Assembly (NCBI GenBank): GCA_035291485.1
Contig: DATDSA010000036.1
Coordinates: 1-9,467, forward strand
DNA: 9,467 nucleotides
Direction of reading: 5' to 3'
DNA from: 9FT-COMBO-53-11 sp035291485
GTDB taxonomy: Bacteria; Patescibacteriota; WWE3; 9FT-COMBO-53-11
Below the pieces are notes generated by a model that ran no database searches, was not told the DNA's origin, and was given only the letters and a program-made list of their open reading frames with translations. Position numbers and translations under genes: made by a program. Of the stretch, positions 5,813 through 9,467 are shown piece after piece; positions within the stretch are counted from its first letter, which is position 1; every line of letters begins with the position of its first letter.

Positions 5813-5815
5813 AAT
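5810..5815 (+). promoter_or_regulatory. Possible -10 element of the NUDIX gene overlapping the lepA stop
   Basis: TAGAAT begins with the lepA stop codon. It is preceded by TTTTGGTT, resembling the bases before the hrcA -10 (ATTTGGT). A start about seven bases downstream would put the RNA 5' end two or three bases before the ATG at 5825, giving a leaderless message. No convincing -35 is seen, so simple read-through from lepA remains possible. Confidence 0.35.
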
Positions 5816-5824
5816 TCATACACT

Positions 5825-6280
5825 ATGACCCCGGCTGTTTTGGGATTTATCATCAAAAATAATCGCGTTCTCCTGGCGATGAAGAAGCGCAGTTTTGGGA
5901 AGGGCTGGTGGAATGGCTATGGGGGAAAAATCGAAGCGGGCGAGTCGCCGCTGGAAGCCGTTCTGCGAGAGACTCGGGAGGAGATCGGGGTTGTTCTCAA
6001 GGATCCGGTTCACCATGGAATTCTGCACTTTTTCTTTGAGGACGGGGAGACTCCCGATTGGGACGTGCATGTATTTCGGGCCGAGGACTTTGAGGGGGAA
6101 CCGGCCGAGACCGAGGAAATGGCGCCGCAATGGTTCTCCGTGGAAGAGATCCCTTACGATGCGATGTGGAAAGATGATCCTCATTGGCTGCCGCTGCTTT
6201 TAGAAGGGAAGCGCTTCGAAGGAAAGTTTACTTTTCGCGACAACACCACCCTAATTTCCCACGAAGTGCGGGAACTTTAA
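5825..6280 (+). CDS. MTH1-like NUDIX hydrolase (8-oxo-dGTP diphosphatase type)
   Basis: Proteins of this kind hydrolyse oxidised purine nucleoside triphosphates to monophosphates, cleaning the nucleotide pool. The 151-residue protein has a complete NUDIX box from G34 (GKIEAGE ... RETREEIGV, 34-56), which binds the catalytic metals. Beyond the box it follows human MTH1/NUDT1 closely. MKKRSFGKGWWNGYGGK matches the MTH1 segment around Asn33 (here N30). DVHVF is present, and IPYDAMWKDD matches the MTH1 stretch holding Trp117, Asp119 and Asp120 (here W114, D116, D117). PLLLEGKRFEGKF then fits the C-terminal strand. The substrate is inferred from these pocket residues. The gene starts 12 bases after lepA with no Shine-Dalgarno and may be leaderless or depend on lepA transcription. 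Confidence 0.93.
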   Translation: MTPAVLGFIIKNNRVLLAMKKRSFGKGWWNGYGGKIEAGESPLEAVLRETREEIGVVLKDPVHHGILHFFFEDGETPDWDVHVFRAEDFEGEPAETEEMAPQWFSVEEIPYDAMWKDDPHWLPLLLEGKRFEGKFTFRDNTTLISHEVREL

Positions 6281-6308
6281 CCGCAATCTCCCTTGCTTTT
6301 TTTCGAAA

Positions 6309-6337
6309 CTGCTTTAATCTAAGTTTGACAATAGAAT
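6309..6337 (+). promoter_or_regulatory. Predicted promoter of the acetyltransferase gene
   Basis: CTGCTT (6309-6314) and TAGAAT (6332-6337) are spaced by 17 bases. A start near 6344 gives a leader of about 28 bases that carries the strong AAGGAGG before the ATG at 6372. CTGCTT resembles the hrcA -35 (TTGCTT), and TAGAAT is the same hexamer as before the NUDIX gene. Confidence 0.45.
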
Positions 6338-6360
6338 GAAATGAGATTGCTAGCGATTCG

Positions 6361-6367
6361 AAGGAGG
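6361..6367 (+). promoter_or_regulatory. Strong Shine-Dalgarno of the acetyltransferase gene
   Basis: AAGGAGG precedes the ATG at 6372 by four bases and fixes that start against the earlier out-of-frame ATG at 6341. The same heptamer recurs at 6796-6802 before a 16-codon ORF. Confidence 0.8.
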
Positions 6368-6371
6368 AGAG

Positions 6372-6806
6372 ATGGCGATTTCTGTTACCCTGGCCCAAGA
6401 GCGAGACCTCAAGAAGATCCGCACCATCCTGCGAGGAGCGAAACTCTCGACCAACCTTACCAGGTGTCGTTACGTGCTGAAGGCGGTGAAGGATTATCGG
6501 ATCGTTGGTGCCATCGGCTTGGAGTTCTGGGGAGACTTTGTTTCTCTTCGCGCCCTGGTGGTGGATCGGAAGTTTCGACGGCAGGGAGTAGGCAGATCGC
6601 TGGTCATCCAAGCGCTGCAGCTCTCCAAGTTGCAGAGTACCACCGGGATCTACGCCTACACCCTCTTCTGGAACATCCGCTTTTTCTCTTCCTGCGGTTT
6701 CGCTCGCGTTCCCAAAACGAGTGCGCCGACGGAGGTGGCAGCTTCGGCGGTCTACCATCACCCGCACTATCGTTACTGCTGTTTGATGGAGTACCAAGGA
6801 GGCTAA
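6372..6806 (+). CDS. GNAT-family N-acetyltransferase
   Basis: GNAT enzymes transfer acetyl from acetyl-CoA to an amine. The 144-residue protein has the usual order. An N-terminal helical region (AQERDLKKIRTIL) comes first, then strands around VGAIGLEFWGDFVSLRALVV. Motif A follows, VVDRKFRRQGVGRSLV, where R69-x-x-G72-x-G74 forms the pyrophosphate-binding turn. Motif B is LFWNIRFFSSCGFARVPK (the family's 'n...Fy.k.GF'). The order and the ending (HPHYRYCCLMEY) recall ArgA-like N-acetylglutamate synthase acetyltransferase domains. No arginine-pathway gene is near, so the substrate is left open. The start is fixed by AAGGAGG. It is the most conventionally signalled gene in the window, with -35, -10, leader and Shine-Dalgarno. 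Confidence 0.87.
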   Translation: MAISVTLAQERDLKKIRTILRGAKLSTNLTRCRYVLKAVKDYRIVGAIGLEFWGDFVSLRALVVDRKFRRQGVGRSLVIQALQLSKLQSTTGIYAYTLFWNIRFFSSCGFARVPKTSAPTEVAASAVYHHPHYRYCCLMEYQGG

Positions 6807-6808
6807 AA

Positions 6809-6859
6809 ATGAAATTCGTTTCCGATCCGGTGGCTGAAACCATTACCCGAAGTTCCTAG
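6809..6859 (+). CDS. Possible 16-residue ORF with strong Shine-Dalgarno
   Basis: The sequence AAGGAGG (6796-6802) is placed six bases before an ATG at 6809, directly after the acetyltransferase stop. The ORF ends at TAG 6857-6859 and encodes MKFVSDPVAETITRSS. It has no membrane segment or motif I recognise. It may be a real small gene or the start of a lost gene that was cut short; the Shine-Dalgarno overlaps the end of the acetyltransferase coding region, as in operons. Confidence 0.3.
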   Translation: MKFVSDPVAETITRSS

Positions 6860-6904
6860 CCATGTCGTTTTCTTGGATCTCTTTGCCCGACGTTGATGAA
6901 TGAC

Positions 6905-6939
6905 GAGCCTGAAGCGGTCAAACCCTTCAGGTTCTTTTT
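6905..6939 (+). terminator. Intrinsic terminator after the acetyltransferase block
   Basis: GAGCCTGAAG (6905-6914) pairs with CTTCAGGTTC (6925-6934) with one G.T pair. The stem continues past a bulged C through GGT/ACC to a CAA loop. TTTTT (6935-6939) follows. It ends the plus-strand block before the hrcA promoter. Confidence 0.88.
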
Positions 6940-6950
6940 GTGTCAGCAAA

Positions 6951-6975
6951 AATCTAGATCGTTTCTTCGGCCGTC
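6951..6975. repeat. Probable degenerate copy of the CTAG hairpin repeat
   Basis: AATCTAGATCG (6951-6961) matches ten of eleven bases of 2094-2104, and CGGCCGTC (6968-6975) is identical to 2112-2119 in the intact hairpin. The inner arm and loop are replaced by TTTCTT, leaving a weak stem. It lies just before the hrcA promoter, so hrcA is bracketed by family members. Confidence 0.45.
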
Positions 6976-6977
6976 TT

Positions 6978-7007
6978 TTGCTTTTTTATCAATCATTTGG
7001 TTAAAAT
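6978..7007 (+). promoter_or_regulatory. hrcA promoter giving a leaderless message
   Basis: TTGCTT (6978-6983), an 18-base spacer and TAAAAT (7002-7007) precede the GTG start at 7017 by nine bases. Transcription would start at about 7013-7015, leaving almost no leader, and no Shine-Dalgarno is present. TAAAATGCTAACA (7002-7014) is identical to the rpsT promoter segment. Confidence 0.6.
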
Positions 7008-7016
7008 GCTAACAAC

Positions 7017-7745
7017 GTGGCGGAACTCACGGCGAGACAGGTCGACATTTTGAAAGCAATCATCGAGGAATTTATTGCCGGCGCTCAGCCGGTGGGTTCG
7101 GAGGATCTGACCGAGAAACGCCAGTTTGCCTTCTCGCCGGCAACGGTGCGGAACGAGATGGCGATCCTTCATCGGGAGGGTTTTATCGAAAAAGAACACT
7201 CTTCCGCCGGCCGCCGTCCCTCTGAACTGGGACTGCGTTACTTTCTCACCTCGTTAATGCAGGAGCAGGCGATCCCGGTTTTGCAGGAGGTAGCGCTGAA
7301 ACAGCGCCTTTTTCAGTATCGGCAGAGTTCCGGGCGAATGCTGCGGGAGGCGGCCTTGGCCCTGGCGGAAGCCGCCGGCTACATCGGCATCGTCACCACT
7401 CATGAGGGAACGGTTTTCCACGCCGGCACGAAAAACGTTTTAGAGCATCCTGAATTCTTTGATATCAATGTGACTCGGGCAGCGCTGAATCTTTTGGACA
7501 GTTATGATCTCCTACAGGATCTCTTTTCCCGCGCTTCCGATCCCAAAGCGATCACCGTTCTGATCGGGAGGGAATTGGGAGTGGCAAATCTGGAGCCGGT
7601 CGGTTTGGTTTTTTCTCACTGGGGCAATGGACAGAAGGGGGGAGTGGTCGCCGTTCTGGGTCCGGCCCGCCTCAACTATCCGGTGGTTGTTCCTCAGGTA
7701 CGCCATTTGGCGCAATTACTCACTGAACTGGCCCCATCTTTTTAA
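7017..7745 (+). CDS. hrcA: HrcA heat-shock transcriptional repressor (short form)
   Basis: HrcA represses chaperone genes by binding CIRCE operators, its activity being tuned by GroEL. The 242-residue protein has an N-terminal winged helix-turn-helix (about 1-78) with the family signature: RQVDILKAIIEEFI, PVGSEDL, SPATVRNEMAILHREGFIEK and SSAGRRPSELGLRYF. The C-terminal part keeps TVLIGRELGV and GGVVAVLGPARLNYPVVVP, matching the usual 'iGxE' and 'G.igv.GP.rm.Y..v'. Most HrcA proteins have about 340 residues; the missing hundred or so come from the central dimerisation/GAF-like region. The GTG start has no Shine-Dalgarno and fits a leaderless message. No complete CIRCE (TTAGCACTC-N9-GAGTGCTAA) is in the window, so its targets lie elsewhere. 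The last ten codons and stop are duplicated synonymously downstream. Confidence 0.93.
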   Translation: MAELTARQVDILKAIIEEFIAGAQPVGSEDLTEKRQFAFSPATVRNEMAILHREGFIEKEHSSAGRRPSELGLRYFLTSLMQEQAIPVLQEVALKQRLFQYRQSSGRMLREAALALAEAAGYIGIVTTHEGTVFHAGTKNVLEHPEFFDINVTRAALNLLDSYDLLQDLFSRASDPKAITVLIGRELGVANLEPVGLVFSHWGNGQKGGVVAVLGPARLNYPVVVPQVRHLAQLLTELAPSF

Positions 7746-7752
7746 TTAAGCC

Positions 7753-7788
7753 AAATGCTAGGTTCGCGAAGCGAGCCGTCCAATTATC
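7753..7788. repeat. Single CTAG hairpin repeat after hrcA
   Basis: AAATGCTA leads into the hairpin GGTTCGC-GAA-GCGAGCC (7761-7777), then GTCCAATTATC. The 7-bp stem has the same T.G wobble at its third pair as the 2058-2074 and 2100-2116 hairpins, and its GAA loop is also GNA. The central GCGAAGC is a sequence known to form an exceptionally stable DNA mini-hairpin. Both flanks match those of the double unit at 2050-2127. Confidence 0.75.
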
Positions 7789-7822
7789 CCAACTCCTAAC
7801 TGAATTAGCTCCTTCCTTTTAG
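7781..7822 (+). pseudogene. Second, synonymous copy of the hrcA 3' end
   Basis: Codons at 7790-7822 read QLLTELAPSF and stop, exactly as the hrcA end at 7713-7745. Nine of 33 bases differ and every difference is synonymous, including TAG for TAA. The similarity extends three codons further back (QLS here, HLA in hrcA). It has no start of its own and lies in the -1 frame relative to hrcA. It is best read as the remnant 3' end of another hrcA allele. Confidence 0.75.
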
Positions 7823-7850
7823 AGAATAGTTAACAGAGAGTAGAGAGTAG
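7823..7850. repeat. AGARTAG heptanucleotide repeat
   Basis: Four consecutive heptads follow the hrcA remnant: AGAATAG, TTAACAG, AGAGTAG and AGAGTAG. It is the third 7-base-period repeat in the window, here in the gap between the convergent hrcA and surface-protein genes. No terminator hairpin with a T-run was found in this gap. Confidence 0.5.
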
Positions 7851-7879
7851 TTCAATCGAATTCTATCCCAACTTTCCTC

Positions 7880-9467
7880 CTATTCCTTTTCTCTGTTCTC
7901 TTCGCCTTCTTTTTTCTTTCTTTTCTTCAAGAGGATGAGGAAGAAGCGGGGGATCCTGATCCGGGGGAGCCGGAATTTCCGCCCCGCTAGCGGGTGGTGG
8001 CGGCGGATCCGGTCGAGTTCTCCTTCCAGTTTTTCGCGAACCACACCCTCGGCCTCTTTAATTTTTTCTTCCAACTCGTGCTCAAGCTGATGGACCTGGG
8101 ATTCGCTCAGGCCGGCGAGCGTCCCCTCGATCGCCTGCTCCATTTCCTTTTCGGCCTGTTCAAAATCCTTCTTCTCTTCTTCCTCGATCTGGTCCAGGTC
8201 CTGGCGGACGTGTTCATCAAAGCCGGCGGCCTTGCGGAGGTAGCGGATCAGGAGGATGAGGAGCAGGATGATGATCCCAAGCAGGAGGCCGTAGACTAGC
8301 CAACCGGGGAGATTCAGGCCGAAGAGATTGACCGCTCGCGGATCCACCGTGAACTGGACTTCGGCGGGGGAGCTGACGATGCCCCGGTCCGTAATTGCGA
8401 TCGCCGTGAGTTTGTACTGTCCCGGCCGAAGGAAAGCGGTGTGGGTGAACTCAAAGTTCCCGTCACTCTCGATCTGGGCGATCAACTCGCCGTTGAGGTA
8501 GAGCTCGACCAGACCCGTCGGCGCCGTTCCCTTGATCACCAGCTGCTCCAGGATGGGGAGGTAGGAACCGTTCGCGGGTTGGGTGATGTGGGGGTCCACA
8601 ACATCAATCACGTGGATCACCAGCGAGCTGTCGCGGTAGTTGCCGGCCCTGTCCACCGCCCGGACGGTGAGAGTGTGGGTCCCCTCCGGGATCCGTTCGT
8701 ACTGGTACGGCATCCCGGGAACCGGGATGAAGTTGCCCCCATCGATGGAGATTTCGTAGTGGTCGATGCCGGAGGGGCGGTCGGTGGCGTGGGCGATGAT
8801 CAGCGGCGCGGAATCGATGTTCTCGGCCGGCGGTTCCGAGGTGACCTCAAAGGGGTCGGGCGGGGTGGTGTCGATGCGGATCCGGAAGTGGGTGGTGTTC
8901 CCCCAGCCGCCGTCTCCGTGAGCGCGGATGTGGAAGTACCAGGTTCCGTCCGCCAGCCCCTCGTAGCCTTTGGCCTTTGCAGTTCCCTCGGAAACCCCAT
9001 CGGGAATGGTGCCGGATTTTTGATTGAGCAGGTAGGAGAATCCGTCCGAACCGGCCGGCTGATTCCAGGTCAGGCTGACGTCCTTGACTGCGTACCAGGA
9101 GTTCGGGTCGGGATGGGTGGAGGAGGAAACGGTCGGTCCGCTCACCGGCGCCGGCTGGATGTCGAAGGTCGCCCCGCTGGTGGACCCTAGGACCTCGGTG
9201 CCGAAGCCATCGGCCGCCTTCACCTGGGAAGCGGAGGTAAAGGTCAGGCTGGCGGTGCCGGCCGCCCGGGCGAGGAAAGTAACGGTCCCGATTATCCCGG
9301 CGCTTCCCGAGAAAGAGCCGGGGTGGCCGCACTCAAAATTAACGGTACCACTGCTGTTGGAGTAGCTGGGGGAGCCGCTGATCTGGAGAGTGCAGATGGA
9401 ACCGCCCACCGAAACCGAGGTGGCCGCGAGCAGGGCGGTCGGAAACTTTACCACCGCCTTGTAGGCG
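7880..9467 (-). CDS. Cohesin/Fn3/Ig-like membrane-anchored surface protein, 5' end missing
   Basis: The frame is open to the window edge and no Shine-Dalgarno precedes the GTG at 9454, so the N-terminus (presumably with a signal peptide) lies outside. Counting from 9454, a cohesin-like module comes first (about 1-100; AVVKFPTALLAATSVSVGGS, GTVTFLARAAGTASLTF, KAADGFGTEVL). An Fn3-like module follows (about 108-195; HPDPNSWY, LADGTWYFHIRA, then IDTTPPDPF). Next are two Ig-like modules (about 196-283, RPSGIDHYEISIDGG and GTHTLTVRAVDRAGN; about 287-370, ITQPANGSYL onward). One membrane helix (382-406) is followed by an acidic coiled coil (about 413-485) and a very basic tail (RKFRLPRIRIPRFFLILLKK). 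The modules should lie outside the cell and the coiled coil inside. The function is unknown; adhesion or envelope organisation is plausible. The gene converges on hrcA. Confidence 0.85.
   Translation of the reverse strand, partial: AYKAVVKFPTALLAATSVSVGGSICTLQISGSPSYSNSSGTVNFECGHPGSFSGSAGIIGTVTFLARAAGTASLTFTSASQVKAADGFGTEVLGSTSGATFDIQPAPVSGPTVSSSTHPDPNSWYAVKDVSLTWNQPAGSDGFSYLLNQKSGTIPDGVSEGTAKAKGYEGLADGTWYFHIRAHGDGGWGNTTHFRIRIDTTPPDPFEVTSEPPAENIDSAPLIIAHATDRPSGIDHYEISIDGGNFIPVPGMPYQYERIPEGTHTLTVRAVDRAGNYRDSSLVIHVIDVVDPHITQPANGSYLPILEQLVIKGTAPTGLVELYLNGELIAQIESDGNFEFTHTAFLRPGQYKLTAIAITDRGIVSSPAEVQFTVDPRAVNLFGLNLPGWLVYGLLLGIIILLLILLIRYLRKAAGFDEHVRQDLDQIEEEEKKDFEQAEKEMEQAIEGTLAGLSESQVHQLEHELEEKIKEAEGVVREKLEGELDRIRRHHPLAGRKFRLPRIRIPRFFLILLKKRKKKEGEENREKE

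Noticed and set aside
6283..6350. 8-bp inverted repeat GCAATCTC / GAGATTGC
   Set aside because: The arms are 52 bases apart, with no T-run or other support; likely chance.
6325..6353. TTGACA (6325-6330) as the -35 of the acetyltransferase promoter
   Set aside because: At the right spacing the -10 would be TGCTAG, a poor match; CTGCTT plus TAGAAT is better.
6372..6806. Naming the GNAT protein argA
   Set aside because: The similarity to ArgA-type acetyltransferase domains is general and there is no arginine-biosynthesis context.
7739..7822. Programmed -1 frameshift at the T run ending hrcA, reading through the hairpin into the second 3' copy
   Set aside because: The -1 frame is open and a stable hairpin lies downstream, but the site is not a canonical slippery heptamer and hrcA already ends with a complete terminus; a recombination remnant is simpler.
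8441..9190. Long plus-strand open frame opposite the surface-protein gene
   Set aside because: It is antisense to clear cohesin, Fn3 and Ig-like modules, has low-complexity Val/Gly/Asp composition and shows no Shine-Dalgarno or domain; a shadow of GC-rich codon use.

Overview
The window looks like a piece of a Candidate Phyla Radiation (Patescibacteria) chromosome, possibly Parcubacteria-like, of moderate G+C. The evidence is indirect: pared-down core proteins (a 219-residue HolA-like clamp-loader subunit, a 74-residue S20, a 242-residue HrcA), few Shine-Dalgarno sites, PilN/PilO-type pilus assembly genes without the usual PilM neighbour, and a cohesin/Ig-like membrane-anchored protein of a type I associate with these bacteria. 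No rRNA or tRNA is present, so placement rests on protein style alone.

Layout. 15-674 (+) encodes a short DNA polymerase III delta (HolA-like) protein. It converges, with one base between stop codons, on a minus-strand run rpsT > pilN-like > pilO-like > a 54-residue one-helix protein (2349 down to 676). Divergent from rpsT, and seven bases away, murJ (2357-4066) is followed by lepA (4106-5812), an MTH1-like NUDIX hydrolase (5825-6280) and a GNAT acetyltransferase (6372-6806). An intrinsic terminator at 6905-6939 closes this block. hrcA (7017-7745) follows under its own promoter. It converges on a 5'-truncated gene (7880-9467, minus) for a cohesin/Fn3/Ig-like surface protein with one membrane helix and a cytoplasmic coiled coil. 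No gene-free stretch exceeds 300 bases.

What stands out is the repeat content at gene edges. (1) A family of small hairpins has a CTAG head, a 7-bp stem with a T.G wobble at the third pair and a GNA triloop. It occurs as a double unit between rpsT and pilN, as a single unit after hrcA, and as a likely relic before hrcA. (2) Beyond the hairpin after hrcA lies a second copy of the last codons of hrcA: QLLTELAPSF plus stop, with nine base differences that are all synonymous. (3) A 65-bp insertion at the pilN/pilO junction is bounded by a 9-bp direct repeat that contains the pilO start codon. It leaves a 22-codon ORF joined by ATGA overlaps to both genes. (4) Heptanucleotide tandem repeats sit inside lepA (two places) and after hrcA, and a related array separates a likely Shine-Dalgarno from the lepA start. 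Together these suggest a repeat system that lands on gene boundaries and leaves termini functional. Copy number and mobility cannot be judged from one window.

The rpsT and hrcA promoters share an identical 13-bp segment at the -10 region, and hrcA and the NUDIX gene appear to be transcribed as leaderless or nearly leaderless messages.
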